This document shows positions 1 through 8,300 of a stretch of 8,877 nucleotides of DNA, one piece after another. Where the stretch lies: assembly GCA_964650975.1 (NCBI GenBank), contig CAZYWA010000329.1, positions 1 to 8,877 on the forward strand. The letters are read 5' to 3'. The DNA comes from CAZYWA01 sp964650975 [NCBI: uncultured bacterium] (GTDB lineage Bacteria > JADJOY01). The position numbers and the translations under genes were made by a program. Under the pieces are notes generated by a model. It made no database searches. It was not told the origin of the DNA and saw only the letters and a program-made list of their open reading frames with translations. Position 1 is the first letter of the stretch. Each line of letters opens with the position of its first letter.

Positions 1-1
1 C

Positions 2-331
2 TGGGAGACGCTCTCCGCGACGCCGATCCTCTTCTGGGGAACCATGCTCACGCTGGGGCTCGGCTCGGGCTGTACGGCCGGCTTCGGCGCACTGCTGGCC
101 GAGCTCTTCCCCACCGAGATCCGCGGCTTCGCGATGGGCACCACCTACAACTGCGCGCGCGCGGTGCAGGTGCTGGCACCGGTGCTGGTGCAGTGGGCGG
201 TGAGCGTGCGCGGTCTCGAAGGGGGATTGAGCGTGCCGCTGGTGCTGGCGCTCTGCACCGCGAGCTGGGTGTGGGTGCTGCCGGAGACGCGCGGCATCGC
301 GCTGCCGCGGCTTGCCGCGGCGACGGGCTGA
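2..331 (+). CDS. Major facilitator superfamily transporter, C-terminal fragment
   Basis: This is the last 109 residues of an inner-membrane secondary transporter; the 5' part lies before the window. Three hydrophobic stretches fit the last transmembrane helices of a 12-helix MFS protein: about residues 9-35, 52-70 and 80-95. Between the first two is the charged loop E-L-F-P-T-E-I-R-G, followed by G-T-T-Y-N-x-A-R, a pattern typical of the sugar and metabolite:H+ symporter branches. The tail has P-E-T-R-G, another common MFS ending. The substrate cannot be told from this fragment. The gene converges on the repair gene at 447-1922, and the spacer between them is filled by a double hairpin that could end transcription from both sides. 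The family is fairly certain; the subfamily is a guess. Confidence 0.85.
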   Translation, partial: WETLSATPILFWGTMLTLGLGSGCTAGFGALLAELFPTEIRGFAMGTTYNCARAVQVLAPVLVQWAVSVRGLEGGLSVPLVLALCTASWVWVLPETRGIALPRLAAATG

Positions 332-332
332 T

Positions 333-449
333 TGAGCGGCGGGTCGAGGCACTCGATCGCTGCCCACCGAGGGACCGGTGGGCCTCCAATCCGTCTGGAG
401 CGCGCGCGGTCCCTCGCGCGCGAAGCGATCGATCGGGATCGACCGCTCA
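333..449. repeat. Composite inverted repeat, site A (two hexaloop hairpins)
   Basis: This element fills the spacer between two convergent genes. Hairpin 1 has arms GCCCACCG (362-369) and CGGTGGGC (376-383) around the loop AGGGAC. Hairpin 2 has arms CGCGCGCG (401-408) and CGCGCGCG (415-422) around the loop GTCCCT. Between them, CTCC (384-387) and GGAG (397-400) enclose a 9-nt spacer. Outside them, TCGATCGC (353-360) pairs with GCGATCGA (425-432), and TGAGCGG (333-339) pairs with CCGCTCA (443-449). The last arm contains the stop codon of the repair gene. All pairings were read directly from the sequence. The element looks like two inverted copies of one unit of about 45 bp. It may act as a bidirectional terminator, although it has no T-run. 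Confidence 0.85.
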
Positions 450-1922
450 GGGCTCCGCGGGATCGCCGAGCGACGTCCACAGGTGTAGCACCGCGTACGA
501 GCGCCACGGACGCCAGGGCTCGGAGCGGCGCTCGGCCTCTCGCGCGGTGACGCCACCCAGGGCCTTGCGCACCGCGATGTCGCTCGCGGGGAAGGCGTCC
601 GGCCAGCGCAGCGTGCGCATCGCGACGTACTGCGCGGTCCAGGCGCCCACACCCGGCAAGTCCTCGAGCGCCCGCAGGGTGTCGTCGACCGGCGCCGAGC
701 GGTCGAGCTTGAGCGTTCCGTCGCACACGTTCCGCGCCAGCGCGAGGATGGCGCGTGCCCGCGCGCCGACGATGCCGAGCGACGCGATCTCGTCGACGGT
801 CGCGCGCCCGATGCGCTCGGGAGCGGGGAAGAGGTGGGTGAGCGCGGCGCCGGCACCGTCCGCGGCGGCGAGCGGCGAGCCGAAGCGTGCCGCGAATCGG
901 CCGGCGAGGGTCGTCGCCGCGCGCACCGTCACTTGCTGGCCGAGGATCGCGCGCACCGCCGCCTCGAACGGCTCGAAGGAGCCGGCCACGCGCAAGCCCG
1001 GGCGGCGCGCGACCAGCGGGCCGAGCACCGGATCGCGCGCGAACGCCTGCGAAATGGACGCGGGATGAGCGTCGAGGTCGAAGAGCGCTCGCAACCGGGC
1101 CGCGATCGCCATGAGCGAGCCCGCGAGCGACGGCGAGACCGTGGCGAGCAGCGCGCTGCGCCGCGGATCGTGCGCGACGGTGATCACCCCCGCGTGGCCA
1201 TCCAGGAAAACGGTGCGGCGATATTCACCGTCGCCCGCACCCTCGACGCCCGGCACCGCGCGGCGGTGCAGGAACTCGAGCAAGCTCGCCCAGTCGAAGG
1301 GCGGCCGGTAGCCGAGCCTCAGGGTGAGGGGCTCACGCTCGCCGGGAGCGGCGCGCCGCGTGCCGTGCTCGTGGCGCACCGACGACGGCGTGCGCCCGAA
1401 GCGCTCGCGGAAGAGCGTGTTGAAGCGCCGGACGCTCTGGAAGCCGCTCGCGAACGCGATCTCGGCCAGCCCGGCGCGGCTGTCGTGGAGCAGCTGCTTG
1501 GCGAGCGCCAGCCGCCGCGACTGCGCGAGCTCGACGGGCGTGACGCCGATCTCGGCCTCCATCGCGCGCCGCAGGTGGCGGCCCGTGACGCCCAGCGAGA
1601 ACGCCAGATCGTCCACCGAGCGCTCGTTGAGGTAGCCCTCGTCGATGGCGCGGGTGGCGCGCGCCACCAGCCGCGGGATCGAGTCGAGCGGCGCCTGGCC
1701 GGGCGCCAGCTCGGGGCGGCAGCGGAAGCACGCGCGGTAGCCTTGCCCCTCGGCTTCCGCGGGAGTGCGGAAGAAGCGCACCCGGTCGCGTCCCGGCGTG
1801 CGGGCGCTGCAGATCGGGCGGCAGTAGATGCCGGTGGTCGAGACGGCGACGAAGAACACCCCGTCGAAGCGGCTGTCGCGCGCCACCATCGCGCGGTAGC
1901 AGGTGGATTCGTCGAGCGTCAC
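447..1922 (-). CDS. AdaA-AlkA fusion: methylphosphotriester-sensing activator and 3-methyladenine DNA glycosylase II
   Basis: This 491-residue cytoplasmic protein joins a sensor-activator of the adaptive response to a base-excision glycosylase. Residues 1-75 are an Ada metal-binding domain with C34, C38, C65 and C68. By analogy with E. coli Ada, C34 (in T-G-I-Y-C-R-P) would take the methyl group from a damaged phosphate. Residues about 82-185 are an AraC-type double helix-turn-helix. Residues about 199-310 fit the AlkA N-terminal domain, and 320-485 are the HhH-GPD glycosylase fold. That fold has the hairpin L-P-G-V-G-A-W-T-A-Q (422-431) and the likely catalytic D448 in P-A-S-D. There is no O6-methylguanine methyltransferase domain. 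The length is close to the mycobacterial AdaA-AlkA protein, as I recall it. The GTG start is chosen because it keeps the whole Ada domain; an in-frame stop lies shortly upstream and no clear Shine-Dalgarno is visible. The gene is divergent from the cytochrome gene. Confidence 0.93.
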   Translation of the reverse strand: MTLDESTCYRAMVARDSRFDGVFFVAVSTTGIYCRPICSARTPGRDRVRFFRTPAEAEGQGYRACFRCRPELAPGQAPLDSIPRLVARATRAIDEGYLNERSVDDLAFSLGVTGRHLRRAMEAEIGVTPVELAQSRRLALAKQLLHDSRAGLAEIAFASGFQSVRRFNTLFRERFGRTPSSVRHEHGTRRAAPGEREPLTLRLGYRPPFDWASLLEFLHRRAVPGVEGAGDGEYRRTVFLDGHAGVITVAHDPRRSALLATVSPSLAGSLMAIAARLRALFDLDAHPASISQAFARDPVLGPLVARRPGLRVAGSFEPFEAAVRAILGQQVTVRAATTLAGRFAARFGSPLAAADGAGAALTHLFPAPERIGRATVDEIASLGIVGARARAILALARNVCDGTLKLDRSAPVDDTLRALEDLPGVGAWTAQYVAMRTLRWPDAFPASDIAVRKALGGVTAREAERRSEPWRPWRSYAVLHLWTSLGDPAEP

Positions 1923-2072
1923 GAGGTACAGCGTGTCGTGCCGGGGAGACCGCGTCTAGCCGTTTTCGGACCTTGGTGCGAAGTTGCCAGAGACAGAGCG
2001 GGATCGGCCAGCCAAGCTCATTGGACGATGGTCGTACGCTGGGCGGTGTGCCGCCTCGCAGGGGTGGTGTCC
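1923..2072. promoter_or_regulatory. Divergent intergenic region of the repair and cytochrome genes
   Basis: These 150 bp separate two divergent start codons, so both promoters should lie here. I cannot make out a convincing -35/-10 pair or an Ada box. Two small dyads are visible. CCAA (2012-2015) faces TTGG (2021-2024). GGCGG (2042-2046) and CCGCC (2051-2055) form a 5-bp hairpin with a TGTG loop, 17 nt before the cytochrome start. If the fusion protein regulates its own gene, as Ada proteins do, its operator should be in this stretch. Confidence 0.35.
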
Positions 2073-3113
2073 ATGGATCTGAATCGTGCCGTGGGAATGG
2101 TTCTGGTCTCGCTCGTCGCGCTCGCGGGCTGTGGCGACGGCGGCGCGGATGCGCCCTCCCTTGCCGGCGATCTGCGCGCGGGCGCGGTGCCCGAGGGCGT
2201 CACCGCCTGTCACGCCAAGGCCCATCCGCAGCCCGACGGCAGCTACGCGAAGCTTTCGGACACCGGCCTTTACTGCGACATCTCCCGCGGCATCGTCGAT
2301 CAGGACGCGAAGGCCTACGCCCTGCGTTACTCGCTGTGGGCGGACGGCGCCGACAAGCTTCGCTACCTGAAGCTTCCCAGCGGCGCGCGCATCGACACCC
2401 GCGACATGGACGGGTGGATCTTCCCGGTCGGCACCAAGGTCTGGAAGCAGTTCAGCCTCGACGGAGTGAAGATCGAGACTCGGTTGCTCGAGAAGAAGAG
2501 CGACGGCGAATGGTTCATGATGCCGTTCGCGTGGGACGACGCGGAGCAGGACGCGTATCCGGTGCCCGAGGGCGAGCAGAACGCCCACGGCACGCCGCAC
2601 GACATTCCGTCGACCGGGCAGTGCCAGACCTGCCACGGCCGCACGGCGGACGTGCTGAATGGCGTCGCGGCGCTCGAGCTCGCGTCCGCGAACCCACGCG
2701 GCGTGACGCTGGCGAAGCTGGTCCAGGAGCAACGGCTCACGGATCCGCCGCGCTCCGTCGTGCGCTTCCCGGGCGATCCCGTCGCCGCGAAGGCGCTCGG
2801 GTATCTCTACGCCAACTGCGCCGAGTGTCATCGTGGGCCGGAGGCACCCGCGGGTCTCGACCTCAGCACCAGCGTCGAGGACACCGAAGTCGAGACCACG
2901 CGGGCCTACGTGACCGCGGTGGACCAGCCGCTCCGGATCTGGGTCGGACGCGGCTACACGCTGCGCATCGATCCGGGCCACCCGGGCGGCAGCGCCGTGA
3001 TCGCGCGCATGTCGACACGAGTCCCGGCGAACCAGATGCCCAAGATCGACACCGAAGTGGTCGACGAACAGGGCGTCCAGACCGTCAGCGACTGGATCCA
3101 GACGCTCAAGTGA
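2073..3113 (+). CDS. Dihaem c-type cytochrome lipoprotein, resembling the SO2930/HNE_0200 family
   Basis: This 346-residue exported protein starts with a lipoprotein signal whose lipobox is L-A-G-C, so C20 should carry the lipid anchor. It has two haem c attachment motifs, C184-x-x-C-H188 and C249-x-x-C-H253. M322, in N-Q-M-P, is a candidate axial ligand. Before the haem domain, residues 62-135 have the pattern L-S-D-T-G-L-Y, then L-W-A-D-G-A-D-K, then F-P-V-G-T (117-121). I associate this pattern with a family of dihaem proteins of unclear role (SO2930/HNE_0200-like). C46 and C68 lie outside the haem motifs and could form a disulfide. The reading frame stays open far upstream, but the ATG at 2073 gives a proper signal peptide; GTG codons at 2046, 2064 and 2067 are alternatives. 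No partner redox gene is adjacent. The dihaem lipoprotein call is strong; the family name is moderate. Confidence 0.85.
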   Translation: MDLNRAVGMVLVSLVALAGCGDGGADAPSLAGDLRAGAVPEGVTACHAKAHPQPDGSYAKLSDTGLYCDISRGIVDQDAKAYALRYSLWADGADKLRYLKLPSGARIDTRDMDGWIFPVGTKVWKQFSLDGVKIETRLLEKKSDGEWFMMPFAWDDAEQDAYPVPEGEQNAHGTPHDIPSTGQCQTCHGRTADVLNGVAALELASANPRGVTLAKLVQEQRLTDPPRSVVRFPGDPVAAKALGYLYANCAECHRGPEAPAGLDLSTSVEDTEVETTRAYVTAVDQPLRIWVGRGYTLRIDPGHPGGSAVIARMSTRVPANQMPKIDTEVVDEQGVQTVSDWIQTLK

Positions 3114-3133
3114 GCGGCGAGGTGCGGCAGGGC

Positions 3134-3201
3134 GGCTGCGAGGGACCGCAGCCCTACGACTGCCATGGCTGCTGTTCGGAGGGACGCGATCCCTCGCGTC
3201 C
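3134..3201. repeat. Composite inverted repeat, site B (one hexaloop, one tetraloop hairpin)
   Basis: This element sits between the convergent cytochrome and lipoprotein genes. Hairpin 1 has arms GGCTGCG (3134-3140) and CGCAGCC (3147-3153) with the loop AGGGAC. Hairpin 2 has arms GGACGCGA (3182-3189) and TCGCGTCC (3194-3201) with the loop TCCC, and is preceded by GGAG (3178-3181). CTAC (3154-3157) stands where the other sites have CTCC. The 3' flank GAAGCGTCGA resembles the flank GAAGCGATCGA after hairpin 2 of site A. Further out, GAGCGGC (3112-3118) pairs with GCCGCTC (3267-3273), so the outer arms again reach into both gene ends. A terminator role at the convergent ends is likely but inferred. 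Confidence 0.85.
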
Positions 3202-3241
3202 GAAGCGTCGAGTGTGGTCGGTGGACTCTCGCGCTCCCGAC

Positions 3242-3252
3242 GGACCGGCTCC
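3242..3252. repeat. Possible degenerate half of the same repeat family
   Basis: GGACCGGCTCC occurs here, and its exact reverse complement is found at 5032-5042 inside the first hairpin of site C. The second stem arm is missing: C-A-G-G-G follows instead of the paired arm. It may be the eroded 5' half of a third unit next to site B. Eleven GC-rich bases could also match by chance. Confidence 0.35.
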
Positions 3253-3261
3253 CCAGGGCGC

Positions 3262-4965
3262 CTACAGCCGCTCGATCTTGTAGCTGAGCGTGTAGGCCGT
3301 CCCGCTTCCCTCGCAGGTCTCCCCGCCGGGGCAGTCCTGGTCGGTGGCGCACTGCTGGCTCGTGGTGGCCGAGCAGGCGCCGCCGCTCGCGCCTTCGCTC
3401 GGCGTGTCGTAGCTCTGCGCGCCCGAGCCGGCGCCGAAATCGGGTCCCGGATAGGTCACGTCGATCTGGCCGGGATCGGGGTTCTGGCCGTTGGTCAGCA
3501 GACAGTTGATGGTGCCTTCCGCGCCGATCTCGAGCACGTCGGTGCGCAGGTCCTTGCCGAACATGGTGTCGATGCAGATCCGGCTGACGCCGTTGGTGAG
3601 CAAGTGCACCGCGTCGTTCGCGTGCAGATACTGATCCCACACCAGGTTCTCGGCGATGGTGTCGCCGGTCGAGACGCTGTCGAGGCCTTGAAATGCCTGC
3701 CACTCGCCGTTGATCGCGGTCTGGAGCCGCCAGGTCTTCACGTTGGTGACCACCGGCTGCGCGGGGTGGAGACCGTTGGTGATCGCGACCTTCTGGACGG
3801 TGACGCGCACGTGGGTGAGATCGCCGGCGCCGGCGTTTTCCCAGCCGGCGAAGATCGTGGCCGCGTAGCCGGTGGGGAGCCCCTGGCCGGTCGATTGCGT
3901 CATCGCGACGTTCATCGAGAGATGCGGATCGGCACCGCCCGCCTTGGCGTTCACTTCCAGGTTGGCCGCGATTCCGCCCTGGCCGGCGAGCGGGCGCGGG
4001 ACCACGCGCCACGACGGGCGCACATTGCCGCTCGGCTTGGGCGGGAGCGGCACGTCGAACGCGAAGTCGTGCCCGTTGATCGGCGCCACCGGATCGTGGA
4101 GCGGGTAGCAGTTGCGGTTCACGATCAGGTCGGTGAGCGGCTCGACGTGGGTGAGCGTGCAGCGATCGCTCGCCGCGCCGGCGTCGGCGGTCACCCACAC
4201 GTCCACTCGGGTGGCCGCGGTCGGTGACGCATCCGACGCGTCCGACACCACCCCGCCGCGTCCTTCACGGATCACCGCGGTGGCTTGGGGCGGATGGATC
4301 TCGCTCGAATAGCGGAACACCGCGCCACCGCACGTTTCGCCCTGCGCGCAGTCCGAATCGAGCAGGCACTCGCCGGCGGAGGCGCCAGAGCAGTGGCCCG
4401 CATCCGCGTTGGGGTGGCCGCAGTCGAAGATCCAGCGGCCCAGCGCCACCACCCGGTCGCCCTCGCCGAGCCACGCCCAGTCGGGGCACTTGCCCGACTC
4501 GCACTCGTACTCGAGGCGCGCTTCACCCGCCGAGTTGAAGTTGCCGGTGCCGAGCAGCCCGCGGTCGGCGTCGTCGAGCTCGAGCTGCGCCGTGTGATCG
4601 CTGTAGACGTGGTTGACCGGGTAGTCGCCGCCGGTGTCGCCGTGCGGCACGTGCGCGATGCCGTGCACCAGCACCGGCTCCGAGTCGATCACCTGGCCGT
4701 TCAGGACCGGTGACCACTCGGGATTCACCAGCGTGATCTGCTCGATCTGGTCGAGCGGGCTCGGTAGCTTGGCTCTAAACCCTTGCGGGTAGCAGCCGCC
4801 GCCTCGCATGTAGGTCGCGAGGTTCGAGTCGACCGGGTCGGTCGAGCGCTGCGGTGCGGTCTTGCTCGAGTTGTTGCAGGAGGGGAGCGCCGCGAGCGCG
4901 AGAGCCGCGGCGAGCAGCGCTCGCGGCGCGCGCCGGCGAACGATCGGCGGCACGGTCGAAACCAT
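3262..4965 (-). CDS. Cysteine-rich lipoprotein of unknown function
   Basis: This 567-residue protein is probably lipid-anchored in the envelope. R10-R12 and R15 form the positive n-region, residues 16-27 are hydrophobic, and L-P-S-C puts the lipidated cysteine at C30 (the proline at -2 is unusual). After a low-complexity linker, residues about 77-235 look like one domain, with W178-I-F-D-C-G-H184 and E222-I-H-P-P226. The two histidine-containing motifs suggest, without proof, a metal site. Between them lies C200-x2-D-x-D-C-x2-G-E-T-C212, and the same motif recurs at C539-C551 near the C-terminus. Such motifs are common in myxobacterial surface proteins. Residues about 240-530 are rich in beta-type sequence and otherwise unrecognised. 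The start lacks a good Shine-Dalgarno but gives a complete signal. The gene lies downstream of fusA on the same strand, separated by repeat site C. Confidence 0.75.
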   Translation of the reverse strand: MVSTVPPIVRRRAPRALLAAALALAALPSCNNSSKTAPQRSTDPVDSNLATYMRGGGCYPQGFRAKLPSPLDQIEQITLVNPEWSPVLNGQVIDSEPVLVHGIAHVPHGDTGGDYPVNHVYSDHTAQLELDDADRGLLGTGNFNSAGEARLEYECESGKCPDWAWLGEGDRVVALGRWIFDCGHPNADAGHCSGASAGECLLDSDCAQGETCGGAVFRYSSEIHPPQATAVIREGRGGVVSDASDASPTAATRVDVWVTADAGAASDRCTLTHVEPLTDLIVNRNCYPLHDPVAPINGHDFAFDVPLPPKPSGNVRPSWRVVPRPLAGQGGIAANLEVNAKAGGADPHLSMNVAMTQSTGQGLPTGYAATIFAGWENAGAGDLTHVRVTVQKVAITNGLHPAQPVVTNVKTWRLQTAINGEWQAFQGLDSVSTGDTIAENLVWDQYLHANDAVHLLTNGVSRICIDTMFGKDLRTDVLEIGAEGTINCLLTNGQNPDPGQIDVTYPGPDFGAGSGAQSYDTPSEGASGGACSATTSQQCATDQDCPGGETCEGSGTAYTLSYKIERL

Positions 4966-5022
4966 GTCGCCATCGTAATGTCACGCCTCGTTCACCTCAA
5001 TTGGGACGGCAGATGCGAACAC

Positions 5023-5095
5023 GGACCGGCAGGAGCCGGTCCCTCCAAACTGCAACCCTGGCGTCCGGTTGGGAGGGACGCGCTCCCGCGCGCCC
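5023..5095. repeat. Composite inverted repeat, site C (two tetraloop hairpins)
   Basis: This element lies between fusA and the downstream lipoprotein gene, 58 nt before the lipoprotein start. Hairpin 1 has perfect 8-bp arms GGACCGGC (5023-5030) and GCCGGTCC (5035-5042) with the loop AGGA. Hairpin 2 has arms GGACGCGC (5076-5083) and GCGCGCCC (5088-5095) with the loop TCCC and one A-C mismatch (5078/5093). CTCC (5043-5046) and GGAG (5072-5075) enclose a 25-nt spacer. Unlike sites A and B, it lies between genes on the same strand. It could end or weaken transcription from fusA into the lipoprotein gene, or protect the fusA mRNA 3' end; both are inferences. Confidence 0.85.
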
Positions 5096-5132
5096 GCAGG
5101 GAACGATCGCGTCCGACCGCGAGCTGCCGCGC

Positions 5133-7223
<2,091 letters not shown>

Positions 7224-7473
7224 GAAACTTCCTCGTGCACCGCCGCCGACTTGCGACGATTTCTGGACCGCGTTGGCAGCTTGTTTCGAAGACCTCGCCC
7301 ACGGGGGCGGGGCCAATCGCAAAGCTCAATACTGTAACGCGACGCGCCAAGCGCGGCGAGGGGCGGAGGAACCGGGTCGGGGCGGCCGCCGCCGGGGCCG
7401 ATGGGGTCAGCGGGAGTCGTGTGCCGGGAAGCGTCCTGCTGTACGCTGCCCGCCTCGAAGACGGGGGACGACC
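7224..7473. promoter_or_regulatory. Divergent intergenic region of fusA and the PH-domain gene
   Basis: This 250-bp stretch lies between two divergent starts. The fusA ribosome-binding site is GAGGAAG at 7228-7234 on the minus strand. The other gene has GGGGGA at 7463-7468, five bases before its ATG. A relatively AT-rich island at about 7314-7338 (CAATCGCAAAGCTCAATACT and onward) stands out from GC-rich surroundings and is the likeliest place for promoter elements. I cannot assign hexamers with confidence. I see none of the composite repeats here. Confidence 0.4.
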
Positions 7474-8193
7474 ATGGCCCTGATCCAGTGCTCCGAGTGC
7501 CGTCGTGAAGTTTCGTCGCAGGCGCCCGCATGTCCACACTGCGGCATGCCGATCGGCGCCGCGGCCATGGCCGGGGCCGCGCCGGCGGGACCCGCCGCCG
7601 TGCCGGCCGCCTTCGCGGCCGCCCTCGGCTCGACACAGCCGGGCGCGGAGCAGACCCTGTGGGAGGGCAGCCCTTCGCTCAAGGAGCTGCTCGCCGGGAT
7701 CGTGGGCACGGCTCTGGTAGTCACCCTCCTGCCGCTCGCGGTCTGGTTCGGGTTCCCCATCGCGGTCGACTTCGCGAGCGGCCTCTCGACGGACATCCAG
7801 CGCTGGATCGAGGCCAACCACTCGCGTCTGTCGCTCGGCGTCATGGCTGCGGTAGGGGTGGCGGTCGCGTTGCGAGTCCTGCACCTCGTGCAGCGGGTGA
7901 TGATGCTCAAGAGCCACCACTACACGATCACCAACCAGCGGCTGGTGCTCGAGACCGGGGTGTTCTCGAAGCGAATCGACGAGATCGACATGCGCACCGT
8001 CGACGATCTCGAGTGCCGCCAGTCGGTGATGGAGCGGCTGCTCGGAATCGGGCGGGTGATCGTGGTCTCGGCGGATCGCAGCGCCGCGCGGGTGGCGCTG
8101 ATCGGCGTGCCACGGCCGCGCGAGCTCCGCGAGCTGATGCGCGGCAGCGCTTACCAGGCGACCCGCGGACAGCTGTTCACCCGCCAGACCTGA
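7474..8193 (+). CDS. Zinc-ribbon membrane protein with bacterial PH (DUF304/bPH2) domain
   Basis: This 239-residue protein is predicted to sit in the inner membrane. The N-terminus is a small zinc ribbon with C6-x2-C9 and C20-P-H-C23. An alanine/proline/glycine-rich linker follows (about 29-58). There are two hydrophobic segments, about 73-98 and 119-138. The C-terminal part (about 145-222) fits the bacterial PH-like domain bPH2, with S-H-H-Y-T-I-T-N-Q-R-L (147-157), E-T-G-V-F-S-K-R (160-167) and the closing I-G-V-P-R-P-R-E-L (210-218). Proteins of this type are usually of unknown function; the fold may bind lipids or partners at the membrane. The ATG at 7474 is chosen because it starts just before the zinc ribbon and has a purine-rich GGGGGA upstream; the frame is open further upstream without recognisable protein sequence. 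The last 17 residues are polar and unrecognised. Confidence 0.85.
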   Translation: MALIQCSECRREVSSQAPACPHCGMPIGAAAMAGAAPAGPAAVPAAFAAALGSTQPGAEQTLWEGSPSLKELLAGIVGTALVVTLLPLAVWFGFPIAVDFASGLSTDIQRWIEANHSRLSLGVMAAVGVAVALRVLHLVQRVMMLKSHHYTITNQRLVLETGVFSKRIDEIDMRTVDDLECRQSVMERLLGIGRVIVVSADRSAARVALIGVPRPRELRELMRGSAYQATRGQLFTRQT

Positions 8194-8267
8194 GCGTGCG
8201 CGAGCGGCGCCGATGCGAGTCGTCGAATGTTCCGGTTCCCGAGACGTCCAACTCCAAAACCTCCGTG

Positions 8268-8285
8268 CGACCTCGGTCGAGGTCG
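8268..8285. promoter_or_regulatory. Perfect 18-bp dyad before the DUF4412-like gene
   Basis: CGACCTCG (8268-8275) and CGAGGTCG (8278-8285) are perfect reverse complements separated by GT. The dyad ends 15 nt before the ATG at 8301 and just before the candidate ribosome-binding site GGGAG (8289-8293). It could be an operator for a dimeric regulator, a 5' leader hairpin, or the end signal of the preceding gene (no T-run follows). It does not match the composite repeats. Confidence 0.45.
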
Positions 8286-8300
8286 AGTGGGAGTCCTTCC

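Noticed and set aside
362-422. Classical intrinsic terminator
   Set aside because: The stems are strong but no T-run follows on either strand, so only a possible terminator role is noted under the repeat.
834-2072. Long open frame leading into the cytochrome gene, suggesting a 759-residue protein
   Set aside because: It is antisense to the AdaA-AlkA gene, very rich in arginine and alanine without domain features, and the lipoprotein signal begins at 2073.
1923-2072. Ada box or sigma-70 promoter hexamers
   Set aside because: No match was good enough; TTGGAC at 2021-2026 has no -10 element at proper spacing.
333-5095. CRISPR array or integron-like attachment sites
   Set aside because: The elements are too few and too far apart, their stems differ between copies, and no cas or integrase gene is present.
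7224-7322. A 33-residue N-terminal extension of elongation factor G
   Set aside because: The extension resembles no EF-G, and GAGGAAG sits correctly before the ATG at 7223.
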